Source: Candidatus Zhuqueibacterota bacterium (GTDB taxonomy: Bacteria; Zhuqueibacterota; Zhuqueibacteria; Oceanimicrobiales; Oceanimicrobiaceae). Taken from it: a stretch of 64,000 nucleotides of DNA. The stretch's first letter is position 1, and each line of letters starts with the position of its first letter. Made by a program: the position numbers and the translations under genes. Under the pieces are notes generated by a model. The model was given only the letters and a program-made list of their open reading frames with translations, made no database searches and had not been told where the DNA came from. The stretch lies in the NCBI GenBank assembly GCA_029261995.1, contig JAJDAF010000036.1, forward strand, positions 248,001 to 312,000. Direction: 5' to 3'. Shown piece after piece: positions 54,175-63,513 of the stretch.

Positions 54175-54888
54175 TTAGTCCTGTTTTCCAGCGACGATTA
54201 GGACGAACTCGCCCTTCATTTTGATTTGAGACATATTCTCATTCAAATCGAAAAGCGTGCCTCTCGCCACCTGTTCAAACTTCTTCGTCAACTCGCGCAC
54301 AACGGCTGCCGGCCGGTTGCCGAGGTACTGTGCCAGTTCCCGCAGAGTTCGCGCAACCCGGTAGGGCGACTCATAGAAAATCAGCGTTCTCTTTTCATCA
54401 ACCAGGGACTCGATTCGGGTTTTCCGCCCTTTCTTCTGCGGCAAGAATCCTTCAAATGCGAATCTGTCCGTCGGCAACCCGGACAGCACCAGAGCCGGCA
54501 CGAATGCGGTTGCGCCAGGGATAGCCTCTATCTCGATGCCGGCATCGATACATGTGCGAACCAGCCGGTAGGCAGGATCTGAAATGCCCGGCGTGCCGGC
54601 GTCGGATACCAGCGCGATGGTTCCCCCACCTTGCAGCCGTTTGAGCAAAGACGGAATCTTCTTCTCCTTATTGAAGTCGAAGTAGCTGGTCGTTGGAGTG
54701 CGGATATCGTAATGCTGCAGCAGAATCCGTGTATGGCGCGTGTCCTCGGCGGCAATCAGGTCTGCTTCTTTGAGAATCTCAATCGCTCTCAAGGTGATAT
54801 CTTTCAGGTTGCCGATTGGCGTGCTGACGATAAAAAGCCGGCCGCCAGTGGCGCCATGTTCGACATCATTCTCCTGGACAGATTTCAC
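54175..54888 (-). CDS. rsmI: 16S rRNA (cytidine-1402 2'-O)-methyltransferase
   Basis: Methylates the ribose of C1402 in the decoding centre of 16S rRNA. The 237-residue protein has the tetrapyrrole-methylase fold with LFIVSTPIGNLKDITLRAIEIL (about 18-39), ADLIAAEDTRHTRILL (about 42-57), VSDAGTPGISDPAY (about 93-106) and IPGATAFVPALVLSGLP (about 119-135), all standard RsmI landmarks. Its start overlaps the last codon of the lysine aminotransferase gene by four bases, so a housekeeping gene is embedded in a metabolic operon. Confidence 0.95.
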   Translation of the reverse strand: MKSVQENDVEHGATGGRLFIVSTPIGNLKDITLRAIEILKEADLIAAEDTRHTRILLQHYDIRTPTTSYFDFNKEKKIPSLLKRLQGGGTIALVSDAGTPGISDPAYRLVRTCIDAGIEIEAIPGATAFVPALVLSGLPTDRFAFEGFLPQKKGRKTRIESLVDEKRTLIFYESPYRVARTLRELAQYLGNRPAAVVRELTKKFEQVARGTLFDLNENMSQIKMKGEFVLIVAGKQD

Positions 54889-56234
54889 GCAGCAACCACT
54901 TTGCTCTTGTCTTCGAAGACAGATTTCATACTGCTCCGCAGGGCGGTAATCGCCTCATCTACTTCCGCCTTCGAAATTGTTAATGAGGGCCGAAACCTGA
55001 CAGCCAGTTTTCCAGAACTCAAACCGATTACGTTGTTGTCGTAGAGAGCCTTGAGCGTCGCATTGCGCAACTCCGGGCTGGGCAAATCAAAAGCGATCAT
55101 AAGACCGCGGCCGCGCACGCGGCTCATCTGCTCGAACTCAGCTTCAAGACCGTGCAATTGCTGCACGAAGTAGTCCCCCACCTGTTGCGCGTTTTCGATC
55201 AAGTTATCGGTGACAATGATCTCCAGGAACTTGCGGAAGCGCACCATATCCACCAAATTGCCGCCCCAAGTGGAATTGATGCGGCTCGATTGCGCGAACA
55301 CATGGTCCTCGACTTCTTCGATTCGTTTGCTGCAGAGGAAACCACAGACCTGAGTTTTCTTCCCGAAACAGACCATGTCGGGCTCGACGCCAAAGTGCTC
55401 ATAGCACCACATCTTGCCGGTCAGGCCGACACCCGTCTGCACTTCATCAAAAATCAGCATGATCTCGTTTTCGTCAGCCAACGCCCGAAGCTCATGAAAA
55501 AACTCAGCCCTGAAGTGGTTGTCACCGCCCTCGCCTTGAATGGGCTCAAGAATCATTGCCGCGATATCGTCGGGATTGTCTTGAATCGCCTGCTTGATTT
55601 CGGCCACAGCCTGGCGTTCGAGCGCCATAACCTTGTCGAGGTTGCCATCGTCGAGTGGGAATGTAATCTTCGGGTTGGTGACCCGCGGCCAGTTGAATTT
55701 TGGGAAATGCTTAATTTTTGTTGGCTCAGTGTTGGTGAGCGAGAGAGTGTAGCCGCTCCGGCCGTGAAATGCCTCACGGAAATGCAGCACTTGCAGCCCC
55801 TTCTCTTCTTTGTAGCCTTTCTGGAAATTCTTCCTGACCTTCCAGTCGAACGCTGCTTTGATGGCATTCTCAACGGCAAGCGCGCCACCGCTGACAAGAA
55901 AAAGATGCGGCAGGCTCTCGGGGATCGCGTGGTCCGAAAACACCTTCACAAACTCAGCCATCTCGGTGGTGTAAAAATCCGAATTGGAGGGCTTCACCAG
56001 AGAGGCACTCAGGAGCTTCTCCTTGAACTCCGGATCGTGGGTTTTAGGGTGGTTATGGCCAATCGGCACCGTGGCAAAGAAGCCGAACATATCGAGAAAC
56101 TTGCGGCCACCGAGAGAATCGTAAATGTAGCTTCCCTGGCTCTTTTGCAGATCGACGACAATATCGTCGTAGCCATCGACGAGCATATGCTTACGCAGGA
56201 CAGGGAGGACGTCTTGCGGGGTTAGCTTAATCAC
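54885..56234 (-). CDS. lat: L-lysine 6-transaminase
   Basis: Transfers the epsilon-amino group of lysine to 2-oxoglutarate, forming 2-aminoadipate 6-semialdehyde (or its cyclic form). The 449-residue class III aminotransferase has SGGALAVENAIKAAF (about 115-129), the PLP aspartate in LIFDEVQTGVG (Asp263) and the FGKKTQVCGF motif (about 290-299) that carries the PLP lysine, a sequence characteristic of the lysine 6-transaminase family. The aldehyde dehydrogenase gene 100 bases upstream would oxidise the product to 2-aminoadipate, so together they form a lysine breakdown route. Ornithine aminotransferase is a less likely alternative. Confidence 0.93.
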   Translation of the reverse strand: MIKLTPQDVLPVLRKHMLVDGYDDIVVDLQKSQGSYIYDSLGGRKFLDMFGFFATVPIGHNHPKTHDPEFKEKLLSASLVKPSNSDFYTTEMAEFVKVFSDHAIPESLPHLFLVSGGALAVENAIKAAFDWKVRKNFQKGYKEEKGLQVLHFREAFHGRSGYTLSLTNTEPTKIKHFPKFNWPRVTNPKITFPLDDGNLDKVMALERQAVAEIKQAIQDNPDDIAAMILEPIQGEGGDNHFRAEFFHELRALADENEIMLIFDEVQTGVGLTGKMWCYEHFGVEPDMVCFGKKTQVCGFLCSKRIEEVEDHVFAQSSRINSTWGGNLVDMVRFRKFLEIIVTDNLIENAQQVGDYFVQQLHGLEAEFEQMSRVRGRGLMIAFDLPSPELRNATLKALYDNNVIGLSSGKLAVRFRPSLTISKAEVDEAITALRSSMKSVFEDKSKVVAA

Positions 56235-56334
56235 AGTTGCTTCTCCTTATGTATGAAACAGCAGACACCAACACCGAGCTTATCTAACCGAACGCCTTTC
56301 TGACGTGGTGGGTAAGCTGGTTGGCGATGCCGTT

Positions 56335-57822
56335 CTAATAATTATCGATTTGGGCCCTTTGCAGCTTACCGGAGTAATCGACAAAAACCGTCTTCGTTTC
56401 AGTATAGAATTCATACACTTCCCAACCGCCCTCGCGGTGACCATTGCCGGTGCCCTTTACGCCGCCAAACGGCATGTGTGCTTCAGCACCGATGGTCGGG
56501 CCGTTGACGTAGGTAATTCCCGCTTCGATATCCCTGATGGCGGTGAAGGCGCGATTGACGTCCCTGGTGTAGATCGATGAAGACAGGCCGTACTCGGTGT
56601 TGTTCAGCACTTTGACCGCTTCCTCGAAAGAGCCAATTCGCAGCACCGACAGCACCGGGCCAAAAATTTCTTCTTTCGCAACACGCATTTCCGGAGTGAC
56701 TTCAGCGAGGATGGTCGGCTCGTGAAACCAGCCGTCGGCGCAATCGCCGTCCTTGTATGGCTTGCCACCGAGAACCAACTTTGCGCCCTCTTCCGTGCCG
56801 ATTTTTACGTAGCGTTGCACAGTTTCGACCTGGTCGGAATTAACCATTGGGCCGACATCAACCCCTGCCTGCAAGCCATTGCCGAGTTTGAGTTTGGATG
56901 CCGCGGCTACCAGCATCTCCATAAACCGGTCGTAGACTTTTTCATGCAGAATCAAGCGGCTGGTGGCAGTGCAGCGCTGCCCCGTGGTGCCGAAAGCTCC
57001 CCAGAGGACGCCTTCGAGAGCAAGCTCCAGGTCAGCGTCATCCATCACGATTTGGGCATTCTTGCCGCCCAGCTCCAGCGAAACTCGCTTGAGATTGTCG
57101 CTGGCTGCTTTTGAGATAGATTTGCCAACGCCAGTGGAGCCCGTAAACGAAATCAAATTGATGTCCGGATGATTGACGATGGGAGTGCCAACATTGGCGC
57201 CGCCACCGTGAACAATGTTGATGACTTTGGGTGGCACTCCGGCCTCCAGCAAGATCTCGACAAACGTTGTAGCGGTAAGTGGCGTGTCACTGGCGGGTTT
57301 GAAGACCACGGTGTTGCCACAAACCAGTGCCGGGAAAATCTTCCAGGTCGGAATCGCCATCGGGAAATTCCATGGCGTGATAACGCCGGCAACACCCATC
57401 GGGATGCGGATGGACATATTGAACTTGTTGCGCAGTTCAGAAGGAACCGTATGGCCGAACAGCCGACGGCCTTCGCTTGCCGCATAGTAGGCGGTGTCGA
57501 TACCTTCCTGGGTGTCGCCCATGGTTTCGGCAAGCACTTTTCCCATCTCGCGAGTCATGTTGCGGGAAATCTCTTCCTTGCGGTCCCACATGATATCGCC
57601 GGCTTTCTTGATGATATCGCCGCGCTCGGGAGCCGGCATCAGACGCCATTCGTTGAACGCCTCGCGGGCGGATTTAACTGCCGCATCAACATCTGCCTTG
57701 CCAGAGCTTGGAAATGTTCCGATAAGCTCATTCCAATTTGCCGGGTTGCGGTTTTCAAAGGTCTCGCCGCTAAGGGCATCGACCCATTTCCCTCCGATAA
57801 AATTTTGATATTTTTTACTCAT
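56335..57822 (-). CDS. aldehyde dehydrogenase, probably 2-aminoadipate semialdehyde dehydrogenase
   Basis: A 495-residue NAD(P)+-dependent aldehyde dehydrogenase. Active-site residues are Asn153 (TPWNFP), Glu250 (SLELGGKN) and the nucleophile Cys284 ([11 protein letters not shown]); the coenzyme loop is FTGSTGVGK (about 226-234). The C-terminal part [16 protein letters not shown] (about 448-463) is typical of the family branch that includes piperideine-6-carboxylate and antiquitin-like enzymes. First gene of a minus-strand run with the lysine aminotransferase, which suggests the aminoadipate semialdehyde as substrate. The spacing to the next gene (100 bases) leaves room for a separate promoter. 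Confidence 0.9.
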   Translation of the reverse strand: MSKKYQNFIGGKWVDALSGETFENRNPANWNELIGTFPSSGKADVDAAVKSAREAFNEWRLMPAPERGDIIKKAGDIMWDRKEEISRNMTREMGKVLAETMGDTQEGIDTAYYAASEGRRLFGHTVPSELRNKFNMSIRIPMGVAGVITPWNFPMAIPTWKIFPALVCGNTVVFKPASDTPLTATTFVEILLEAGVPPKVINIVHGGGANVGTPIVNHPDINLISFTGSTGVGKSISKAASDNLKRVSLELGGKNAQIVMDDADLELALEGVLWGAFGTTGQRCTATSRLILHEKVYDRFMEMLVAAASKLKLGNGLQAGVDVGPMVNSDQVETVQRYVKIGTEEGAKLVLGGKPYKDGDCADGWFHEPTILAEVTPEMRVAKEEIFGPVLSVLRIGSFEEAVKVLNNTEYGLSSSIYTRDVNRAFTAIRDIEAGITYVNGPTIGAEAHMPFGGVKGTGNGHREGGWEVYEFYTETKTVFVDYSGKLQRAQIDNY

Positions 57823-58110
57823 TCTCGCCTCACAATTTCATTCTGTTGCTGCTCAAATCGTTGATTGCATCATGCTTCAAAGAGAAACGCCATCAGTCGA
57901 AAAATTGACAATGATGACGTCCATGTTCAGGCCCAATCCTATCGTTACAGGGCACAGGTTGCCAACAGCAAAACTAAGAAAGATAGCAAAACAAGGCTCA
58001 AAAGTCAAGCGGAAAGCCGGGGGCTCAGGCAAATGCTTCGACGGTTGGATGAGTCAAAAAGAGAGACGCCACCAGAAGGCCACCGGCCGGACAATCCATC
58101 CGGGCCAGGT

Positions 58111-60552
58111 TCAGGATTCTATCCAGTTCATGACTTTGGCCTCATATTTTGCAAGCAACTTCGCAAGTGAATCCGGCTTGCAGGTTTCGGCCATGATATG
58201 GCAAACAGCCGTATCTCGGTCAACGATCACCAGAACCCAATCATCGTCAAAAATAATCTTAACGCCGTCCTTGAGAACCCGTCCTGCTCCATCGGATTCC
58301 TCAGCAGCGTTGCGCATGACCTTGCCCTTTGCCTCCCAGGAACAGGGCAGCGTGCGTTGTCCGAAATAGCGCCGTGGCGCCTGCGCATCCAATTGCGCGA
58401 GCGAACTGCCGGCGGTGGCGAGCAACTCAAGGATCTTCACCAATGAGAACATCCCGTCGAATGCAAAATGAAACTCCGGATAGATAAATCCGCCGCTGCG
58501 ATCAACGGCAAACTGGACATCTGGCTCGAGAGTCGATTCGATCAGAGCTGCGTGTGATTCGGAGGTGAGAGAGACCTCAACCCGCTGTGCTGCTGCAAAA
58601 TCAGCGACCTGGTTTGGAATAGACACCGGCGCCGCAATCCGGGGTGGCTGCCGCTGTTCAAGAAACAAGCGAGTCACAAGCACCGCAAGTCGTTCCCCGC
58701 TCAGGATTGTGCCGGTTTCGGTAACAACGCGTATTTTCTCGGCGCCGGCATCCATGAGAAAGCCTGCGTCGGCGCCTGTCGATTTTACGATGCCTGCAAG
58801 CTGTTCAAGCGCACGCTCAGTGTCCTCATGGCTGCGACAAAGTTTATGCTGATCAGGGTAAGCATTGAGGGAAATCACCTCACAATCCAGGCCGCCAAGT
58901 ACACTCGGAAAAATTTGTGTTGCAGCGCCAAACGAATAGTCGGTGACAATTTTGAAATGTGCATCTTCAATTGCGGCGATGTTCAAGTGGTCCCGGAAGT
59001 CCGCGACATAGGACTCGGCAATGCGTACAGGATATTCAATCCGCCCAACTTCATCGATGCCCACGCGCGGGTACTCTTCTCTGAAGAACAGCCGCTCCAC
59101 TGCCTTGGCGGCGCCGGTAGAGATAGCTCGTCCCACCTCATCGAAAAAAAGGATATCGATGCATTTGCGATTGACAGGCGAGCGGCGGATGTGCAGGCCG
59201 GCCTGCTCCGGCAATGCTGGTAGCGCATGCCGAACGATTGGAATCGGCATGACCTGCACGGTATTGACATTCACGCCGACGGACATCAGCCCCGTAATCA
59301 GCGAACGATAAATCATGCGAGCGGCACTCGATGCATCGCGGCTGAGCAATACCGAATGACTTTTTCCCAACCAGGAGCCAAATGCGCCGCCCAGGCGAGA
59401 GGCAAATTCCGGTGAGACTTCCAGATTTGCCAGCCCAGTGACGCGAGAGTCCGCAAACAGCTCCCGTTGCCAACTGTCGCCCCAAATCAAGCTGGAGTTG
59501 ACCACTGAACCGACATCGATAATCTTCTCTGGCCAAACTCGAATGTTCGGGCGCAACGTACAACGGGCGCCAACGGAGACATTCTGACTCACGAAAACAT
59601 TTTCGCAGAGCCTGCTGTTTGCCCCAATGGTTGAGCCGCTGGCAACCACACTGCTCCCCAAATCACATCCATCGCCAATCTGAACGTTGTCCCAGACGAT
59701 GGTATCTTTCAACAGAGCATATTTGCCGATCGTGCAGTTGTCTCCGACTACGGCATTCTGCAGCTGCGCGTCCGGATCGATCAGGCAATTCCTGCCCACA
59801 AGAGACGTGGCATCCGGCTCGACGCCAGAGAATGCATCCAGTGCGATCCGGCCAGCGAGCGCATCCCACTGCACTTGCTGATAAGTCTTCAAGTCTCCAA
59901 CGTCCCGCCAGTAGCATTCATCATCAAACCCGAAGATGGGAATGTCCGCCGTCAACAAATCCGGGAAGACATCGCGGGCAAAATAGACTTCCGAGTTACT
60001 CTCGATATGCTCCAGAATTCCTGGCTCGAGAACATAAATGCCCATATTGACGGTGTCGCTGAATATCTGGCTCCAGGCGGGTTTTTCCACAAAACGCGCA
60101 ATGCGATTGTTGGCATCCGTGATAGCAACGCCGAAAGGAGACGGGTTCTGCACTCTGGACAATGCGATGGTGGCGATGCCGCCATGTCCCGCATGAAAAT
60201 CTTGCATGCGGCTCAGGTCAATGTCAGTCAATGCATCGCCGGAGAGCAAAAGGAAAGATGTGTCGATGTGCCGCGATGCCTGTTTTACCGCACCTGCCGT
60301 ACCGAAATCCTGGTTTGCGACCACATAGTCGATATGAACTCCAAATTGACTGCCATTCCCGAAATGGCTCTGGATGGTTTCAGGCAGGTGGTAGAGCAGG
60401 AAGGTGATGTCTTCGATTCCGTGCTTCTTGAGCAAGGTGAGGGTGTGCTCCAGCAACGGCCGGTTGAGAACCGGAACCATGGGTTTCGGCAGGAGTGCGG
60501 TGAGTGGGCTAAGCCGTGTACCTAAGCCACCGGCGAGAATGAGTGCATTCAA
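58111..60552 (-). CDS. mannose-1-phosphate guanylyltransferase / phosphomannomutase fusion
   Basis: An 813-residue three-part protein. The N-terminal nucleotidyltransferase (about 1-230) has NALILAGGLGTRLSPLT and the FVEKP and GIYVLEPGIL elements. A left-handed beta-helix (about 245-360) consists of hexapeptide repeats. The C-terminal phosphohexomutase-like part (about 375-810) is diverged: the serine segment is HIRRSPVN instead of TASHNP, the metal loop is LMDAGAEKIR instead of DGDADR, and the sugar loop is DRSGGFIYPE. Similar fusions occur in cyanobacteria and Chloroflexi. The TTG at 60552 gives the family N-terminus; a frame from TTG 60597 adds 15 residues. Likely in one unit with the glgC pair 73 bases upstream. 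Confidence 0.88.
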   Translation of the reverse strand: MNALILAGGLGTRLSPLTALLPKPMVPVLNRPLLEHTLTLLKKHGIEDITFLLYHLPETIQSHFGNGSQFGVHIDYVVANQDFGTAGAVKQASRHIDTSFLLLSGDALTDIDLSRMQDFHAGHGGIATIALSRVQNPSPFGVAITDANNRIARFVEKPAWSQIFSDTVNMGIYVLEPGILEHIESNSEVYFARDVFPDLLTADIPIFGFDDECYWRDVGDLKTYQQVQWDALAGRIALDAFSGVEPDATSLVGRNCLIDPDAQLQNAVVGDNCTIGKYALLKDTIVWDNVQIGDGCDLGSSVVASGSTIGANSRLCENVFVSQNVSVGARCTLRPNIRVWPEKIIDVGSVVNSSLIWGDSWQRELFADSRVTGLANLEVSPEFASRLGGAFGSWLGKSHSVLLSRDASSAARMIYRSLITGLMSVGVNVNTVQVMPIPIVRHALPALPEQAGLHIRRSPVNRKCIDILFFDEVGRAISTGAAKAVERLFFREEYPRVGIDEVGRIEYPVRIAESYVADFRDHLNIAAIEDAHFKIVTDYSFGAATQIFPSVLGGLDCEVISLNAYPDQHKLCRSHEDTERALEQLAGIVKSTGADAGFLMDAGAEKIRVVTETGTILSGERLAVLVTRLFLEQRQPPRIAAPVSIPNQVADFAAAQRVEVSLTSESHAALIESTLEPDVQFAVDRSGGFIYPEFHFAFDGMFSLVKILELLATAGSSLAQLDAQAPRRYFGQRTLPCSWEAKGKVMRNAAEESDGAGRVLKDGVKIIFDDDWVLVIVDRDTAVCHIMAETCKPDSLAKLLAKYEAKVMNWIES

Positions 60553-60670
60553 GGAAGTGTCCCGTGCTCTTGCCTTTTCGAGGCCCACGCTCGGCAATGG
60601 GGCTTGCGCAGGATTTCCGCGAAAAGATTAAGCGAAGTTCAGGTACAAATGATTCGACGCAATTTTACAG

Positions 60671-61933
60671 CTACTGAATCGGTCGCAGGGTAGCGCCGCA
60701 AGGCACTTCCGCCTGCGCGTAATCCGAAGGAACCAGGTGCGGGTGCAAAATAGCATTTTTCCCGACCGTGCAGCCGGGAGGAACAATCGCTCCCTTACCC
60801 ACGACGACCATACCGTTGGCGAGATGGTCCGGCTTCTCCTGATTCGGAAGGCTGGACGTTCCTGAGCCAACCCGGCAACCGTCGTCTATCTGAACCTGTT
60901 TGTCGAGAATGGCATGCTCAACGCGACTATTCGCACCCAATCGACAATCGTGCATGACCACGGAATCCGTCACAACTGCGCCCGCCTGCACCACCACGCC
61001 CGGCGACAAAATCGAATTCTCGACATGTCCGCGTACGACGCAGCCCGGCGAGATGATGGCGTTCTTCACAAAGGCGCCACTCGCAATGAAGGCTGGCGTT
61101 CTGTCCCCGAGCCGGCCCTGTTCCTCCACATTCGTACGCAGGCCCCAGGCCGCGAGATCCAGGCCGGATTGACTATCCAGCAGATCCATGTTGGCGTCCC
61201 AGTAAGCCTTGAGCGTGCCAACATCTCGCCAGTAGCCATCGAATGGATAAGCAAAAACGCGATCTTTGTTCAGCGCAGCCGGAATAACGTGCTGGCCAAA
61301 ATCATGTTGTTTCTCGGCCCGCAAGGCTTTCAGCAAAAAACCAGTATCGAAAACGTAGATCCCCATGGATGCCAGATTGCTGCGAGCCTTGGGCGGCTTT
61401 TCTTCCCAGTCAACAATCAGATTGTTCTCATCAGTAATCGCGATTCCAAAGTGATGCGTATCTTCCCAGGCAACGGTCATCACGCCGATAGTCACGTCTG
61501 CGCGCTTGGCCTGGTGAAATGCGATGAGCGCTTCGTAGTCCATCTTGTAAATGTGGTCACCGGAGAGGATGAGCACACGCTCTGGATTGCGTGATTCGAT
61601 GAAATCAATATTTTGACGCACGGCATCGGCGGTGCCCCGATACCAGTCCGAATCCTGCTGCCCGGTTCGCGGCGGCAGAATCTTCGCGCCACGCGTACGC
61701 CCGATAAAATCCCAGGGCTCGCCGGCGCCAATATGCTGCATAAGGGAAAGCGGTTTGTACTGCGTGAGAACGCCAACGGTGTTCAGCCCGGAATTCATGG
61801 CATTGCTTAGCGTGAAATCGATGATTCGATATTCACCACCGAACGGTACGGCAGGCTTGGCCCGCGCAGCGCCAAGAATATTCAACCGGCTACCGACGCC
61901 ACCGGCCAGAAGCATCACTAATGTTGGATTCAT
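60671..61933 (-). CDS. glgC: glucose-1-phosphate adenylyltransferase, catalytic-type GlgC
   Basis: Makes ADP-glucose from ATP and glucose 1-phosphate, the committed step of glycogen synthesis. The 420-residue protein has an intact nucleotide loop LLAGGVGSRLNILGAARAKPAVPFGGEYRIID (residues about 8-40, cited by its parts GGVGSRL and RAKPAVPFGG). It also has the SDWYRGTADAVRQN segment (about 94-107), the metal aspartate in SGDHIYKMDY, and the glucose-phosphate site WEEKPP. A C-terminal beta-helix domain follows (about 285-415). Its ATG overlaps the stop of the second GlgC-like gene by four bases, so both subunits are made together. Confidence 0.94.
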   Translation of the reverse strand: MNPTLVMLLAGGVGSRLNILGAARAKPAVPFGGEYRIIDFTLSNAMNSGLNTVGVLTQYKPLSLMQHIGAGEPWDFIGRTRGAKILPPRTGQQDSDWYRGTADAVRQNIDFIESRNPERVLILSGDHIYKMDYEALIAFHQAKRADVTIGVMTVAWEDTHHFGIAITDENNLIVDWEEKPPKARSNLASMGIYVFDTGFLLKALRAEKQHDFGQHVIPAALNKDRVFAYPFDGYWRDVGTLKAYWDANMDLLDSQSGLDLAAWGLRTNVEEQGRLGDRTPAFIASGAFVKNAIISPGCVVRGHVENSILSPGVVVQAGAVVTDSVVMHDCRLGANSRVEHAILDKQVQIDDGCRVGSGTSSLPNQEKPDHLANGMVVVGKGAIVPPGCTVGKNAILHPHLVPSDYAQAEVPCGATLRPIQ

Positions 61934-63204
61934 CTTATGGTCATTCCCGCTTCGTATCCGTTGCTCGCAAAATCATCCGGGCCAAGTTCCGGCGCAACGA
62001 TGCAGTTGGTGCCAAGTTTCAATTCAGGCGGGAGTTCAACGCCTTTGCCAATCAGGGTAGTCCCTGAACTCAATAGCTGCGGGTAATCCCGATTGGCCAC
62101 GCTAACATCACCGCCACCCACGTCACAACCGGCGCCAATCCTGACATCAAAATCGGCGATGGTTTTTTCGAGACGCGCACCCGGCTCCACGACCGAGTCG
62201 AAAAACAAGACTGAATTTCTGACGCGCGCCCCTCTTGATATTTTCACGCCTGGAAAGAGGATGCTGTTTTCAACCTCGCCATCAACCTGACAGCCGTCAT
62301 GAATCATTGAATTGATAACCCTGGCATGGGACTGCACATGCGCAGGCGGACGGTCGCGCAAACGGTCGTGGTCGAGATTTGTTCGCACCTGCCAGGCGGA
62401 GAGATCGATCTTCGGCTGCTCACCGAGCATATCCATGTTGGTTTGCCAGTACTCATCGATCGTGCGGGTATAGCCCCAATAGCCATCGAATTTGTAGCCG
62501 TAAACGTTATATTTGCCAAGCATCTCAGGAATGATACTCTTGCCGAACTCGTGCGACGTGTTCTTTTGCGCACTCTCTTCCAGCAGCCGAAACAGGACTT
62601 TCGGTTTGAAGAGGTAGATGGTCATGCTGGCCCAGCCGTAATTTGACTCAACTGGCTTTTCGAGATAGTCCGTTACCCAGCCGCCGGACTCACCGTCGTC
62701 ATCAAGCTCGGCCACGCCGAACCGCGAACTTTGCGACGGTAGGATTGGAGCAAAAGCGATGGTTAAATCAGCATCCTTCTCACGATGAACGGCGAGCATC
62801 GGGCCGTAGTGCATCGAGTAGACATGGTCGCCTGACAGGACGAGAACAGCATCAGCGTCTTGCTCGGCGATAAATTCAATATTCTGATAAACGGCGTCGG
62901 CGGTGCCCTTGTACCAATCACTGGCCTGGTGCCCGGTCGATGGCAGCAACATCGTGGCGCCACGGTCTCTCCCGACGAAATCCCACCACGCGCCGACACC
63001 AACATGATTGATGAGCGAGAACGACCTATATTGACTGAGAACGCCAACCGTCTCAACACCGGAATGCATCAAATTTGAGAGGGAAAAATCGATGACACGG
63101 TACATGCCGCCAAATGGAACCGCGGACTTGGGGCGCGACAGGGTCAGGACACTGAGTTCGTCAACCCGGCCGCCTGCCAGAATCAACGCAAAAACATCTT
63201 TCAT
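61930..63204 (-). CDS. GlgC paralogue with altered nucleotide loop (probable regulatory subunit)
   Basis: A 424-residue protein collinear with GlgC from end to end, but its nucleotide loop reads LILAGGRVDELSVLTLSRPKSAVPFGG in place of the GxGxRL form: the second glycine and the arginine-leucine pair of the loop are lost (GGRVDELS), and RAKPA becomes RPKSA. The GTADAVYQN and SGDHVYSMHY elements remain. This is the pattern of a non-catalytic or differently specific partner, comparable to GlgD in Bacillus or the large subunit in plants. The gene overlaps glgC (4 bases) and the small membrane protein gene (4 bases), so the three are coupled. Confidence 0.9.
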   Translation of the reverse strand: MKDVFALILAGGRVDELSVLTLSRPKSAVPFGGMYRVIDFSLSNLMHSGVETVGVLSQYRSFSLINHVGVGAWWDFVGRDRGATMLLPSTGHQASDWYKGTADAVYQNIEFIAEQDADAVLVLSGDHVYSMHYGPMLAVHREKDADLTIAFAPILPSQSSRFGVAELDDDGESGGWVTDYLEKPVESNYGWASMTIYLFKPKVLFRLLEESAQKNTSHEFGKSIIPEMLGKYNVYGYKFDGYWGYTRTIDEYWQTNMDMLGEQPKIDLSAWQVRTNLDHDRLRDRPPAHVQSHARVINSMIHDGCQVDGEVENSILFPGVKISRGARVRNSVLFFDSVVEPGARLEKTIADFDVRIGAGCDVGGGDVSVANRDYPQLLSSGTTLIGKGVELPPELKLGTNCIVAPELGPDDFASNGYEAGMTIR

Positions 63205-63374
63205 GATTTCTTCCCAAATCGGCTTTCAAGCAGGCGCCCAACAACGAATATGACGACGCCGATAGCTGCTATCTTCAACTCAGTTCTCAGATCGTCGGAT
63301 GATATACCAATGAACAGTCCAACCAGAACTTGAGTGAGGCCGATGATCTCAAGGCCCTTGGCCAAATACCACAT
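63201..63374 (-). CDS. small two-helix membrane protein
   Basis: A 57-residue protein, MWYLAKGLEIIGLTQVLVGL at the N-terminus, with two hydrophobic helices (about 5-22 and 31-48) and a basic tail ending FGKKS. The start at 63374 is inferred from the protein's composition; the frame remains open to 63599, but that part runs through the terminator of the Rieske gene. Its stop overlaps the ATG of the GlgC-like gene. I do not recognise a named family. Coupling with the ADP-glucose genes suggests a membrane link, but no function can be given. Confidence 0.65.
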   Translation of the reverse strand: MWYLAKGLEIIGLTQVLVGLFIGISSDDLRTELKIAAIGVVIFVVGRLLESRFGKKS

Positions 63375-63456
63375 AGATTTTCTCGGTAATTTTCTCTGTA
63401 AGAACAGTACAAAATAGTGACTTATATTATGATGCGCAAGAGATAGCAGCGTCGGC

Positions 63457-63485
63457 AAAAAAAATCCCACGCGATGGTGGGATTT
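63457..63485 (-). terminator. intrinsic terminator after the Rieske gene
   Basis: On the minus strand, AAATCCCAC (63485-63477) pairs with GTGGGATTT (63470-63462) around a 6-base loop and is followed by a run of T (complement of A 63457-63464). It lies 29 bases after the Rieske stop. Confidence 0.93.
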
Positions 63486-63513
63486 AGTGATGCTAAACAC
63501 GAGCGGCCCGAAA

